From Oscillospiraceae bacterium (GTDB lineage: Bacteria > Bacillota > Clostridia > Oscillospirales > Acutalibacteraceae), in the NCBI GenBank assembly GCA_031265995.1, contig JAISBW010000012.1, forward strand, positions 1-64,000: DNA of 64,000 nt, read 5' to 3'. Both the position numbers and the translations under genes were made by a program. The notes under the pieces are model-generated. The model ran no database searches. It was not told the DNA's origin and saw nothing but the letters and a program-made list of their open reading frames with translations. Below are positions 41,623 through 50,774 of the stretch, one piece after another (within the stretch, counting starts at the first letter, position 1; each line of letters opens with the position of its first letter).

Positions 41623-42918
41623 CTAGCTCACAATTCCTTTTCTAAATTTACTACTTATACCGCCAAAGCTAAATGGCAAGGATTTCCGCTTTTTATTTAT
41701 CACAAACGTAGGTTCTGAGTTATTTTCTATTGAATCTCTAGTCACCACTACTTTTTCAATCATTGAATCCGAAGGAACATTAAACATAGATTTCTGAAGT
41801 GTTTCTTCCATGATAGAACGAAGGCCACGAGCCCCGCTATGGCGCTCAATCGCCTTTTTTGCCGCCGATACAAGCGCTTCTTCTTCAAAAATAAGCTCTA
41901 CATTATCAAATTCAAAAAGTTTTTTATATTGTTTTACCAGCGAATTTTTAGGTTCTTTTAATATTTTAACCAATGCCTTCTCATCTAGTCCTTTCAAAGC
42001 TGTTATTATAGGCAAACGACCCACTAGTTCAGGTATAAGACCAAACTTTATTAAATCCTGAGTTTCGGTCTTAGACATCCAATCTGTAGTTTCTATTTCT
42101 TTTCTACCCATGATTTTCGCTCCAAAACCAAAAGAAGAAGCCCCGATGCGTTTTTCAATAATTTTTTCCAGACCATCGAACGCACCACCGCAGATAAAAA
42201 GAATATTAGAGGTATTCATTTTTATAGTCTCGCCTTGTGGATGTTTTCTTCCTCCTTTTGCCGGAACATTCGAATCAGTACCCTCAAGGATTTTTAAAAG
42301 TGCCTGCTGGACGCCTTCGCCACTTACGTCACGAGTAATAGAAGCGTTTTCTGATTTTCTTGAAATTTTATCAATTTCATCTATATAGATAATCCCGCGC
42401 TGCGCTTTTTCCACGTCTGAATCAGCTGCCTGATACAGCCTCAATAAAATATTCTCGACATCATCGCCAACGTAACCAGCTTCCGTCAAAGTCGTGGCAT
42501 CCGCGATGGCAAAAGGAACATGAAGCATCCTTGCCATTGTCTGGGCTAAAAGGGTTTTTCCAACGCCGGTCGGACCAAGGAGTAAAACGTTACTCTTTGA
42601 AAGCTCCACGTCGCCGGAATTTCCGAAATAAATTCTTTTGTAATGATTATAAACGGCCACTGACATGGAAACCTTCGCTTCTTCTTGCCCTATGACATAC
42701 TCGTCTAAATTTTTCTTTATTTCTTGAGGCTTAGGCAACGTTTTCCCGCTTTGCGGGAACTCTATTTTTGGCAAACCTCGTTTTGGTTTGTTATCCTCAA
42801 GCGCATCAAGGCAAAGACCTATGCACTCATCACAGATGCAAACCCCTGGCGGGCCGGCGATAATTCTTTTGACCTCATCTTCAGTTCTTCCGCAAAACGA
42901 ACACCTATGTTCTCCCAT
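41623..42918 (-). CDS. clpX: ATP-dependent Clp protease ATP-binding subunit ClpX
   Basis: AAA+ unfoldase partner of ClpP. The 431-aa protein begins with the zinc-binding C4 domain ([11 protein letters not shown]...[11 protein letters not shown], residues 6-38), then the P-loop [29 protein letters not shown], and [15 protein letters not shown] with the ClpP-docking region (IGASSFGFG). Upstream on the same strand lies clpP, separated by a full R1 repeat, which is unusual in this normally tight pair. The ATG follows AAGTGGTG. Confidence 0.95.
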   Translation of the reverse strand: MGEHRCSFCGRTEDEVKRIIAGPPGVCICDECIGLCLDALEDNKPKRGLPKIEFPQSGKTLPKPQEIKKNLDEYVIGQEEAKVSMSVAVYNHYKRIYFGNSGDVELSKSNVLLLGPTGVGKTLLAQTMARMLHVPFAIADATTLTEAGYVGDDVENILLRLYQAADSDVEKAQRGIIYIDEIDKISRKSENASITRDVSGEGVQQALLKILEGTDSNVPAKGGRKHPQGETIKMNTSNILFICGGAFDGLEKIIEKRIGASSFGFGAKIMGRKEIETTDWMSKTETQDLIKFGLIPELVGRLPIITALKGLDEKALVKILKEPKNSLVKQYKKLFEFDNVELIFEEEALVSAAKKAIERHSGARGLRSIMEETLQKSMFNVPSDSMIEKVVVTRDSIENNSEPTFVINKKRKSLPFSFGGISSKFRKGIVS

Positions 42919-42950
42919 GCTATCACCACTTCTTTAAAAAATCTAACCTT

Positions 42951-43113
42951 AGAACCTGTATTCAAAAGGATTAAAATACCCAATTTTCAATAATTTTTTT
43001 CAAAATTTTATCAAAAATGCCCAAAATACATAAAGTATTCAACGCACTTTTTTCCTCACTTTGAAGAAAAATTCTTCAAAAATTTGGAATTTGCCCCTTT
43101 GAGTACAGGTTCT
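42951..43113. repeat. R1 palindromic repeat, full copy inside the clpP-clpX unit
   Basis: Full copy with TA at both flanks, 79 bp after the clpP stop and 33 bp before clpX. In the RNA it would form a long hairpin between the two messages. Confidence 0.95.
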
Positions 43114-43192
43114 TAACAATAACTTGAACACAAACTACTCTTGCTATGATTTTAAACAGCTGAGAACTCTTAAAATTTAATACATTAATGTT

Positions 43193-43777
43193 TCATTCGC
43201 GTTTATCTATAACCTTGTCTATCAAACCATAATTAACAGCTTCAGAGGCTTCCATAATATTATCACGTTCAGTATCTTGAGCGACTTTTTCAATTGGCTG
43301 ACCTGTATTTTCAGCAAGAATTTTATTTAGTCTTTCTCTCGTTTTTATAATCCAATCCGCGTGAATCTTAATATCTGTCGCCTGCCCCTTAACACCACCA
43401 AGAGGCTGGTGAATGAGAACTTCGCTATTGGGCAAAGCGAACCTCTTCCCTTTAGTACCCGCTGCAAGCAGGAATGCTCCCATGCTTGCGGCAAGACCCA
43501 TACAAATTGTACAAACATCACACCTAATGTACTGTATTGTATCATATATCGCAAGACCGTCACTTACCGATCCGCCGGGACTATTAATATACAAATTAAT
43601 GTCCTTACCTGGATCCTGGCCTTCTAAGTAAAGCAGCTGCGCCACAATAAGGCTTGATGTTACCGTGTTAACTTCATCATGTAGCATCACTATTCGATCA
43701 TTAAGCAAACGAGAAAAAATATCATAAGACCTTTCGCCTCTACCTGTTTGCTCGACAACATAAGGAACTAAACTCAA
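43193..43777 (-). CDS. clpP: ATP-dependent Clp protease proteolytic subunit ClpP
   Basis: Serine protease of the ClpXP and ClpEP machines. The 194-aa protein has the catalytic Ser in [14 protein letters not shown] (about residue 98) and His in [16 protein letters not shown] (near 123); the Asp lies in the later TERDNIM region. TTG start behind GAGAGG. Gene order tig-clpP-clpX is the classical one. Length is normal. Confidence 0.96.
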   Translation of the reverse strand: MSLVPYVVEQTGRGERSYDIFSRLLNDRIVMLHDEVNTVTSSLIVAQLLYLEGQDPGKDINLYINSPGGSVSDGLAIYDTIQYIRCDVCTICMGLAASMGAFLLAAGTKGKRFALPNSEVLIHQPLGGVKGQATDIKIHADWIIKTRERLNKILAENTGQPIEKVAQDTERDNIMEASEAVNYGLIDKVIDKRE

Positions 43778-43833
43778 AATAACCTCTCAAAGACAATAAA
43801 AATAAATTAACTATTCATTTGCTGTTTTTTCAA

Positions 43834-45138
43834 CTATTCTTCAATTATAACTGCAGAATTCTTAACAATTTCAAAAGCTTTTTGCAACCCAATCGTTTCC
43901 TTAACCTCTTCTTCCTTGACAGATTCTTTCACTTTTTCAATAGAAATCCCATAATTTTTAGATAAACCGCTATAAAAATCCTCGATGTCTTCTTTTGATA
44001 CATTAACATGCTCTTCTTCGGCAATTTTTTTCAAAGCAAAATTCATCCTAACCGACTGTTCCGCTTCTGGTCTTAAATTTTCCTTTATCCCTTTTTCCGT
44101 CATACCTGTAAAATTGAAATAATCTTCCATTTTAAGGCCTTGTTCCAAAACTCGAAACTCAAATTCTTTATACATAGAATTCGCACGCGATTCCACAAGT
44201 AATTTAGGAATATCTCCTTGAGTTATCTCAACAATCCTGTTCTCACAAACTTTATCCAAATCCTCATTATACTCTGATTCTCTGCTTCCTTCTATTCGTT
44301 TTCTCGACCAATCATTAAATTGCTCAATGTTTTCTAAACCTAATTTTAAAGATTTTAAAAATTTATCGTTGAGCTCCGGAATCCTCGGCTCTTTTATATC
44401 ATGTAACTTCACCGAAAAAACCGCATTTTTACCCGCAAATTTAGATATCGGATAATCTTCCGGAAACGTTAAACTAATTTCAAAACTTTCGCCTTTATTA
44501 TGCCCTGAAACTTGTTCTTCAAATCCCGGAATAAACTTTTTAGATCCTAACGTAATTTCAACACCCTTTGCCGATCCACCTTCGAATTTCTCGCCTCCGA
44601 TCTTACCTTCGAAATCAATCTTTACAACATCGCCGGATTTTGCTGTTCTCCCATTAACAGAAACAAATTTAGCGCGGCTCTTTAAAATGCCGTCTTTAAA
44701 TTTCTTAACGTCTAAATCAGTTACTTCTTTCTTTTTATTGACATGAATTTCGAGATTTTTGTAACTGGTGCTAAACTCTAATTTTGGCTCGGCGTTTATC
44801 TCCATTTTTAATTCCGCGCCTTTTTCTAAATCAGCATTAACTAACTGCGCATTCATACCCATATCACCTCTTATTAATTTTTTACTTGAATTTTTAAACA
44901 AAAAATCTACAACGTTCGGATACAACTCATTAATCGCATCTTCAAAAAAAAACTCAACTCCATAGTACTTTTCAACAAACGCACGAGGCACCCTGCCTTT
45001 TCTAAATCCTGGGACAGCTAGACTTTTGGATTTTCTCCTATAAGATCTTTCGACTTCAGAACCGAACTCATCGCTTTCAATCAAAACATGAAATTCATAA
45101 CAAGATTTACCTTTTTCTTCACACGACAATATCTTCAT
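43834..45138 (-). CDS. tig: Trigger factor
   Basis: Ribosome-bound chaperone and peptidyl-prolyl isomerase. The 434-aa protein has the ribosome-binding signature GFRKGRVPRAFVEKYYG (residues about 44-60), the FKBP domain with GDVVKIDFEGKIGGEKFEGG (near 160), and the C-terminal helical arms. ATG 45138 is preceded by AAAGGGG; an extended frame to 45177 is not supported. It heads the tig-clpP-clpX group. Confidence 0.93.
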   Translation of the reverse strand: MKILSCEEKGKSCYEFHVLIESDEFGSEVERSYRRKSKSLAVPGFRKGRVPRAFVEKYYGVEFFFEDAINELYPNVVDFLFKNSSKKLIRGDMGMNAQLVNADLEKGAELKMEINAEPKLEFSTSYKNLEIHVNKKKEVTDLDVKKFKDGILKSRAKFVSVNGRTAKSGDVVKIDFEGKIGGEKFEGGSAKGVEITLGSKKFIPGFEEQVSGHNKGESFEISLTFPEDYPISKFAGKNAVFSVKLHDIKEPRIPELNDKFLKSLKLGLENIEQFNDWSRKRIEGSRESEYNEDLDKVCENRIVEITQGDIPKLLVESRANSMYKEFEFRVLEQGLKMEDYFNFTGMTEKGIKENLRPEAEQSVRMNFALKKIAEEEHVNVSKEDIEDFYSGLSKNYGISIEKVKESVKEEEVKETIGLQKAFEIVKNSAVIIEE

Positions 45139-45215
45139 CCATCCGCCCCTTTCTTTTGCAAAACACGTGCAAAACACAAGTCCTAATTAAGGACAAAAAC
45201 CAAAACTTTTAAATA

Positions 45216-45902
45216 TCAACCAACTAATCGTGGTTTAAAACCCAGATAATCACACGATATAAACTCTAAATTCACACCACGATATTTACCAACAACCGCT
45301 TTGCCCGAAGCGTGCTTTCCATGCACGTGACCATAATAACATATATTTACATTATTTTCAACAAGAACACCCATAAGCTCATTTTCTTCCTTATCATAAA
45401 CAGGAGGATAATGCATGAAAACAACCTTTTCTAATTCTGATTTTTCAGAAGATTTAAACGAAAGTCTAAGCCTTTCCACTTCTCTGTGAACAATTTTTTT
45501 ATCTCTATCAGATTTAGATTTGCAAACCCAACCGCGTGTTCCACAAATGCAAAACCCTTGCGATTCTAAAGACAAATTTTGTAAAACTTTTATGCTATTA
45601 ATTTTTTTTTCTTTAAAAAAATTACTTATTTTCCTAACACTGCTCCACCAAAAATCATGATTGCCTTTAATAATTATTTTTTCGCCTGGAAGAGAATCAA
45701 TAAATTTAAAATCCTTTTCAGCCTCGTTTAAATTCATAGCCCAAGAAATATCCCCAGCTATTACAACACAATCATTCTCCGCAACAGAATTCTTCCAATT
45801 TTTCTCAATAATTTCAACATAATTGTGCCATTCCTCAAAAATATCCATAGGTTTGGACGCGCCAAGCGAAAGGTGGAGATCTGAAATAGCAAAAAGAGAC
45901 AT
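45216..45902 (-). CDS. Metallophosphoesterase
   Basis: Calcineurin-like phosphoesterase of unknown substrate, 228 aa. Motifs: AISDLHLSLG (residues 5-14), VVIAGDISWA (near 47), IIKGNHDFWW (near 76), MHYPP and GHVHG. These match a small cytoplasmic family found in Firmicutes (YkuE/YaeI-unlike, usually annotated only as metallophosphoesterase). ATG 45902 follows AAAGGA; the longer frame is unsupported. A strong promoter is located at 45968-45996. Confidence 0.88.
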   Translation of the reverse strand: MSLFAISDLHLSLGASKPMDIFEEWHNYVEIIEKNWKNSVAENDCVVIAGDISWAMNLNEAEKDFKFIDSLPGEKIIIKGNHDFWWSSVRKISNFFKEKKINSIKVLQNLSLESQGFCICGTRGWVCKSKSDRDKKIVHREVERLRLSFKSSEKSELEKVVFMHYPPVYDKEENELMGVLVENNVNICYYGHVHGKHASGKAVVGKYRGVNLEFISCDYLGFKPRLVG

Positions 45903-45967
45903 GCAAAATCCTTTGTTATAAATAAAGTTCTGAAAAAAGCTCATCATAGCCCGCTCATCCGTTACAA

Positions 45968-45996
45968 ATTGTAAGCGTATTTTTAATAAATGTCAA
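45968..45996 (-). promoter_or_regulatory. Promoter of the metallophosphoesterase gene
   Basis: Minus strand TTGACA (45996-45991), 17-bp spacer, TACAAT (45973-45968), about 65 bp before the ATG. R2 sequence lies just upstream. Confidence 0.75.
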
Positions 45997-46008
45997 CTAT
46001 TAAAACCT

Positions 46009-46042
46009 GTTATCATAAACTATGAAACGTCATTTTCAAATA
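46009..46042. repeat. R2 repeat fragment interrupted by R1
   Basis: TTATCATAAACTATGAAACGTCATTTTCAAATA matches the left arm of R2 and is cut exactly where a short R1 begins at 46043, consistent with R1 inserting into R2. Confidence 0.5.
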
Positions 46043-46129
46043 AGAACCTGTATTCAAAAGGATCAAAATACCCAATTTTTAATAATTTTTTTCAAAAATT
46101 TGGAATTTATCCTTTTGAATACAGGTTCT
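46043..46129. repeat. R1 short derivative (87 bp, centre deleted)
   Basis: Both outer arms are intact, but about 76 bp of the centre is missing. The junction lies at TTTTTTTCAAAA, a sequence present in both arms, as expected for internal recombination or slippage. TA flanks both ends. The remaining gap to ffh (46130-46231) shows nothing further. Confidence 0.92.
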
Positions 46130-46231
46130 TATATTAAATGAATAACTTGACTGAACATAAAATAAGTACTACCATTGGTACGTAAATGAAGTTCAAAAAA
46201 CAATTTAGATTGTTTAGATGGAGATAGTTGG

Positions 46232-47581
46232 TTGGTTTTTCAAAACCTTACTGAAAAGCTTTCAGAAGTTTTTAGAAAGCTTGGGTCGAAGGGGCGTTTG
46301 ACAGAAGCAGACGTCAGGGTTGCGGTGCGTGAAATACGTATCGCACTATTAGAGGCTGACGTTAATTATCTAGTAGTGAAAGAATTTACCGAAAAAATTA
46401 CTGAACGTGCCCAAGGAGTTGAAATAACAAAAAGTTTAACACCGGCGCAGATGGTCATTAAAATTGTAAATGAAGAGTTAATTGCACTTTTGGGCGGGAA
46501 AGGCAAAAATTCGCTTAAACTTGACTCAAAAAATTTGAATGTAATTATGCTTTGCGGTCTTCAAGGTGTGGGAAAGACTACTCAAGCTGTTAAATTGGCT
46601 TTGCATCTTAAAAACAAGGGGAATTCACCGCTGCTTGCGGCGTGTGATATTTATCGTCCCGCAGCAATTAAACAACTTGAGGTACTTGGCAAAAAAGCTA
46701 AAATTGGTGTTTTTTCAGAAAGTGAGTTAAAACCCCAGGAAATAACAAAAAAAGCTATAAATTTTGCCAAAAATCACGGCAATAACATCCTTATTTTAGA
46801 CACAGCCGGCCGACTTCACACTAATGAAGATTTGATGCGAGAACTCGAGGATATTGATTCGATATCCAATCCATCGGAGATTCTACTTGTACTTGACGCT
46901 ATGACGGGGCAAGATGCAGTTAGTGAAGCGGAAATATTTAATAAACGTCTTAATGTTACCGGCATAATTTTGACAAAATTCGATGGCGATACCCGCGGCG
47001 GCGCGGCGCTTTCGGTTATTTATACAACTGGAAAACCGATAAAATTTGTAGGAACGGGAGAGAAAGTATCAGATATCGAACAATTCAGACCTGATCGTAT
47101 AGCTTCCAGAATTCTGGGAATGGGAGATATACTTTCTCTTATAGAGAAAACAGAAGCTAGCATTGACAAAGAAAACGCCGAAAAAATTGCAAAAAAGATT
47201 TCAGAGAACAAATTTGATTTTGAAGACTTTCTTTTGGCGTTTAATCAAATTAAAAAAATTGGTTCTTTTAAGTCGATTTTGGAGAGACTTCCTAATATTG
47301 GCAGCTTGAATAGCACTAATATTGATGATAAAATGGTTTCTGGCATAGAGGCTATGATTCTTTCGATGACACCACAAGAGAGGCAAAATCCCGAGATTAT
47401 TTCGTCTGGACGTAGATTTAGGATCGCTGCCGGTAGCGGAAAAAAGGTTTCGGATGTTAATGAGCTAGTTAAAAAATTTGAAGATATGCGCAAAATGATG
47501 AAACAGTTTGGGATTACCGGTAAGAATGGATTTAAAAAGGGAAATTTTGGCAGTTTTTTTAAATTTGGTAAGTTTAGATAA
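46232..47581 (+). CDS. ffh: Signal recognition particle protein Ffh
   Basis: SRP54 GTPase that binds signal sequences and 4.5S RNA. The 449-aa protein has the N domain, the G domain with GLQGVGKTTQAVKLA (near 109), DTAGR, TKFDGDTRGGAALS, and the Met-rich M domain (about 320-449) containing the RNA-binding region SSGRRFRIAAGSG. TTG start behind GGAG. The RNA partner is not visible in the window. ylxM is absent upstream and an R1 repeat separates it from rpsP. Confidence 0.95.
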   Translation: MVFQNLTEKLSEVFRKLGSKGRLTEADVRVAVREIRIALLEADVNYLVVKEFTEKITERAQGVEITKSLTPAQMVIKIVNEELIALLGGKGKNSLKLDSKNLNVIMLCGLQGVGKTTQAVKLALHLKNKGNSPLLAACDIYRPAAIKQLEVLGKKAKIGVFSESELKPQEITKKAINFAKNHGNNILILDTAGRLHTNEDLMRELEDIDSISNPSEILLVLDAMTGQDAVSEAEIFNKRLNVTGIILTKFDGDTRGGAALSVIYTTGKPIKFVGTGEKVSDIEQFRPDRIASRILGMGDILSLIEKTEASIDKENAEKIAKKISENKFDFEDFLLAFNQIKKIGSFKSILERLPNIGSLNSTNIDDKMVSGIEAMILSMTPQERQNPEIISSGRRFRIAAGSGKKVSDVNELVKKFEDMRKMMKQFGITGKNGFKKGNFGSFFKFGKFR

Positions 47582-47645
47582 TTTTTAATTTAGCTACGTT
47601 TTAAGAAAATTTTAGATATCTTTGCTGGTTATGTTTTTGTGAATA

Positions 47646-47808
47646 AGAACCTGTATTCAAAAGGGAAAATTCCAAATTTTCGAAGGATTTTTCTTCATTA
47701 ATGATAAAAAAGCACAATGAATACTTTAACGTATTCCGAGCATTTTTGACAAAATTTTGAAAAAATTATTGAAAATTGGGTATTTTGGTCCTTTTGAGTG
47801 CAGATTCT
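47646..47808. repeat. R1 palindromic repeat, full copy between ffh and rpsP
   Basis: Full copy with TA at both flanks, 20 bp before rpsP. It separates two genes that are neighbours in most Firmicutes. Confidence 0.93.
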
Positions 47809-47828
47809 AAGTATATAGGAGTGATTTT

Positions 47829-48071
47829 TTGGTTAAGTTAAGGCTACGCAGGATCGGCGCGCACAAGCGCCCGTTTTATAAAATAGTTGCTGCGGATTCG
47901 CGTTCCCCGCGCGACGGGAGGTTTATTGAGATTTTAGGTTTTTATGACCCGTTCCTTGAAAAAGATAAATTCAAAATTGATTTTGAGAAAGCTAAAAAGT
48001 GGCTCGCGAATGGAGCTCAGCCGACGAAAATAGTCAAAGATATGTTAAATAAGATTTCAAAAGACGTTTAA
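47829..48071 (+). CDS. rpsP: 30S ribosomal protein S16
   Basis: The 80-aa protein shows the S16 pattern [20 protein letters not shown] and [23 protein letters not shown] start behind AGGAGTG. The usual followers (KH-domain protein, rimM, trmD, rplS) are missing; the stop TAA runs into an R2 fragment, followed by murD. rplS is found 6.7 kb downstream. Confidence 0.95.
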   Translation: MVKLRLRRIGAHKRPFYKIVAADSRSPRDGRFIEILGFYDPFLEKDKFKIDFEKAKKWLANGAQPTKIVKDMLNKISKDV

Positions 48072-48108
48072 GAACTTGTTCTCATCAAACTAAAATTCGA
48101 ATTTTAGG
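48070..48108. repeat. R2-like repeat fragment at the rpsP stop
   Basis: AAGAACTTGTTCTCATCAAAC and TTCGAATTTTAGGTA match the fragment at 2749-2790. It begins in the TAA stop of rpsP. Confidence 0.5.
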
Positions 48109-48161
48109 TATTTTTTGGCGCGTTTGGCGTCACTTGGATTTTGCGTGCAGGGAGCGTCTTT

Positions 48162-49577
48162 TTGTCTGGTTTGATTTATCAAGAAATCTTCAAATTTTTA
48201 AATAAAAAAGAGATTACCTTGATCGGGCTTGGCAGAAGTAATTTAGAAGTGGCTAAAATCTTAGATAAATTTGGAATTGATTTTAACGTTTGCGACGTCC
48301 GTTTGAAAATATCTGATTTAAATTTGAAGAAATCCAAAGTTAAATTTAATTTAGGAGCAAATTATCTAAAAAGATTAAAAGGAGATCTAATTTTTCGGTC
48401 TCCAGTGGTGTCTTGTCACTGCGAAGAATTAAATAAAGCGAAAAAAAGAGGGGCTTTGGTTACGTCAGAATCTGAGCTTTTTTTTAGGTTTTGCCCATGC
48501 AATATTTGCGGTGTAACTGGAAGCGATGGGAAAACAACGGTGACTACTTTAATTTATGAAATCTTAAAGAACGCAAGTCAAGATGTTTTTATAGGCGGTA
48601 ACATCGGTTTCCCTCTTTTGCCTTTATTTGAGAATTTGAAAAGAACCAGTATTGTAGTCGCCGAGCTTTCGAGTTTTCAATTAATTTCAATGCGTAAAAG
48701 CCCTAAGTTTTCAGTAATTACAAATATTTCGCCAAATCATTTGGATATTCACAAAGATTTTAGTGAATATATTTTCTCAAAATTTAATGCTTTGTTCTAT
48801 CAAAACGAAAATGATTTCGCCATTCTCAATTATGAAGATGAAATTTTGAGAAGTATTTCAAAAAAAATTAAGTCTAATGTTAGATTTTTTAGCTCAAAAC
48901 GTAAAGTTAAAGGTGTTTGGCTAGATGAAAATGGTTTTATAATATTATCTTTAAATAATGAAGACATCTATCTGATACATAGGAGTGAATTAAAAATACC
49001 TGGAAAACATAACTTAGAAAATTTTATGGCTGCGGTTTGTACTTGTTCTTGTATGATGGATATAAAAAATATAATTCACGCTATAAAAATTACTGCCGAA
49101 AATTTTTCCGGGGTAGAACATAGAATTGAGTTTGTATGCGAAAATGACGGCGTGAAATTTTATAACGATTCCATTGCTTCCAGCCCAACTCGTACAATAA
49201 AAGGCGCACTTTCAGTATTTGACGCAAAAAACGTAATTTTAATCGCTGGTGGATACAATAAAAAATTGTCTTTTGAAGAATTCGGAAATGAAATTTGCCA
49301 AAAAGTTAAAGTTTTAATTTTAATTGGAAATTCAGCGCCTGAAATAAGAAAAGCTGTAATGTCTTCAGAATTCATTGAAAAACCATTAATTTTTAATGCA
49401 AATTCAATGAAGGAAGCAGTTTTTTTATCAAATAAAAATGCAAAGAAAGGTGATGTAGTTTTACTTTCGCCTGCATGTGCAAGTTTTGACATGTATAAAA
49501 ACTTTGAAGAAAGAGGAAACGATTTTAAAAACGAAGCTAAAGCCTGTGCACGCAAACTTTTAAATATAAATCTTTAA
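48162..49577 (+). CDS. murD: UDP-N-acetylmuramoylalanine--D-glutamate ligase
   Basis: MurD adds D-Glu to UDP-MurNAc-L-Ala. The 471-aa protein has an N-terminal UDP-binding domain, the Mur ligase P-loop GVTGSDGKTTVTTLIYEIL (near 118), ISPNHLDIHKDFSEYI, and a C-terminal domain with FYNDSIASSPTRTIKGALSV and LLSPACASFDMYKNFEERG, all MurD-specific. I chose TTG 48162, 7 nt after GGGAG; a TTG at 48141 is upstream of that site. It is outside any dcw cluster. Its TAA stop runs into an R2 fragment. Confidence 0.93.
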   Translation: MSGLIYQEIFKFLNKKEITLIGLGRSNLEVAKILDKFGIDFNVCDVRLKISDLNLKKSKVKFNLGANYLKRLKGDLIFRSPVVSCHCEELNKAKKRGALVTSESELFFRFCPCNICGVTGSDGKTTVTTLIYEILKNASQDVFIGGNIGFPLLPLFENLKRTSIVVAELSSFQLISMRKSPKFSVITNISPNHLDIHKDFSEYIFSKFNALFYQNENDFAILNYEDEILRSISKKIKSNVRFFSSKRKVKGVWLDENGFIILSLNNEDIYLIHRSELKIPGKHNLENFMAAVCTCSCMMDIKNIIHAIKITAENFSGVEHRIEFVCENDGVKFYNDSIASSPTRTIKGALSVFDAKNVILIAGGYNKKLSFEEFGNEICQKVKVLILIGNSAPEIRKAVMSSEFIEKPLIFNANSMKEAVFLSNKNAKKGDVVLLSPACASFDMYKNFEERGNDFKNEAKACARKLLNINL

Positions 49578-49640
49578 GAACTCGTTCTCGCAAACTTGAG
49601 ACACCATTTTCAAATAAATTTTGCTAATTTTCTTTAAAAC
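49577..49640. repeat. R2 repeat fragment at the murD stop
   Basis: AGAACTCGTTCTCGCAAACTT followed by ACCATTTTCAAATAAATTTT matches the left half of the R2 copy at 3679. It begins in the murD stop codon and is followed 3 bp later by R1. Confidence 0.6.
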
Positions 49641-49642
49641 TA

Positions 49643-49805
49643 AGAACCTGTATTCAAAAGGGCAAATTCCAAATTTTTGAAGAATTTTTCTTCATTAATG
49701 ATAAAAAAAGCGCAATGAATACTTTACGTATTCTGAGCATTTTTGACAAAATTTTGAAAAAATTATTGAAAATTGGGTACTTTGATCCTTTTGAATACAG
49801 GTTCT
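49643..49805. repeat. R1 palindromic repeat, full reference copy
   Basis: A 163-bp copy with perfect 19-bp ends. The central GAATAC/GTATTC pair (49717-49733) lies exactly at the midpoint, showing that the whole element is one long imperfect palindrome. TA flanks both ends. Confidence 0.96.
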
Positions 49806-49855
49806 AATATTTTAGGTTTATGATAGCGAGTTCTAATAATTTAAGGAGAATCTAA

Positions 49856-50353
49856 TTGAATAACGAAACTATTACTATCAAAACGATAGTTGATGAGAAT
49901 TTTCAAGATTATAAATATGCTTCGATGTTTTTGGCTATGCCTAAATGTGATTTTAAATGTTTCAAAGAACTTGGGCGTAGCATTGAGGAGTGCCAAAATT
50001 TTTCAAGCTTGAATTCGCCTAATATAAATGTTTACATAAAAGATATTTTTAGAAGATATACTGGTAATACAATAACAAAATCTCTAATATTTGGCGGCCT
50101 TGAGCCAATTCTTAGTTTCAATGAATTACTAAACTGCATTAATTATTTCCGTGAAAATGGTTGTTTAGATGATATTGTAATTTATACTGGATATTATGAG
50201 AACGAAATTGAAGATAAAATTTTCAAGCTTAGAAAATTTCCAAATATAGTAATGAAATTCGGCAGGTTTATTCCTGGCTCAAAAAGTAAATTAGATTCTA
50301 TTTTAGAGGTAACTTTAGCGTCAGATAATCAGTATGCCAAAAAGATTAGCTAA
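49856..50353 (+). CDS. 4Fe-4S cluster-binding-domain protein (NrdG-related, atypical)
   Basis: A 165-aa protein resembling a Firmicutes family annotated as 4Fe-4S cluster-binding domain protein, related to NrdG activases. Its cysteines read MPKCDFKC followed by KELGRSIEECQNFSS, so the radical-SAM CX3CX2C spacing is not kept: the third Cys lies about 13 residues on. FGGLEPILSFNELLNCI aligns with the GGEP-type SAM-binding region, with GLEP replacing GGEP, and DDIVIYTGYYENEIEDKI and VKFGRF-like MKFGRFIPGS close the fold. TTG start behind AAGGAG. Substrate unknown; no nrdD is adjacent. In other genomes such genes often sit in mobile or phage regions (from memory, not verified). Confidence 0.75.
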   Translation: MNNETITIKTIVDENFQDYKYASMFLAMPKCDFKCFKELGRSIEECQNFSSLNSPNINVYIKDIFRRYTGNTITKSLIFGGLEPILSFNELLNCINYFRENGCLDDIVIYTGYYENEIEDKIFKLRKFPNIVMKFGRFIPGSKSKLDSILEVTLASDNQYAKKIS

Positions 50354-50457
50354 TAAATTCATTCAAATTAGGTCTGATGTTCCTATATTTTGCATAAAAC
50401 CGACTTTTATCATATACTTTAAATAAAGAAGAAAGTTTTTACGGTGGTGTTTTTTAG

Positions 50458-50691
50458 ATGGCAATTGAAATTGAACTAATGGAAAAAAGTCCAAAAAGTG
50501 CGCTTATCGCCCTTCTTTTAGCCTTGTTTGCAGGACCGCTTGGACTGCACAGATTTTATGTTGGAAAAATAATAACAGGAATTCTTTATATTTTTACAGG
50601 CGGCATACTGGGTATTGGGATAATTGTAGACCTTGTCTTGATTGTAATGGGGAAATTCAGAGATTTTGATGACAGGGTTCTAGAGTTTTAG
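50458..50691 (+). CDS. TM2 domain-containing protein
   Basis: A 77-aa membrane protein with two hydrophobic helices and the TM2 signature FAGPLGLHRFYVGKIITGIL followed by LGIGIIVDLVL. TM2 proteins are widespread, of unknown function. ATG 50458 follows a GGTGG ribosome site. It converges on htrA; no clear terminator is seen in the 83-bp gap, which contains a small TCTAG/CTAGA palindrome. Confidence 0.88.
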   Translation: MAIEIELMEKSPKSALIALLLALFAGPLGLHRFYVGKIITGILYIFTGGILGIGIIVDLVLIVMGKFRDFDDRVLEF

Positions 50692-50774
50692 AATGTGTTA
50701 TCCAAAGCTGGATTCATATTTGGATCGTCCCCCTCTAGACTACTAGAACGAAGGATTAAATTTTAAGAAATCTT

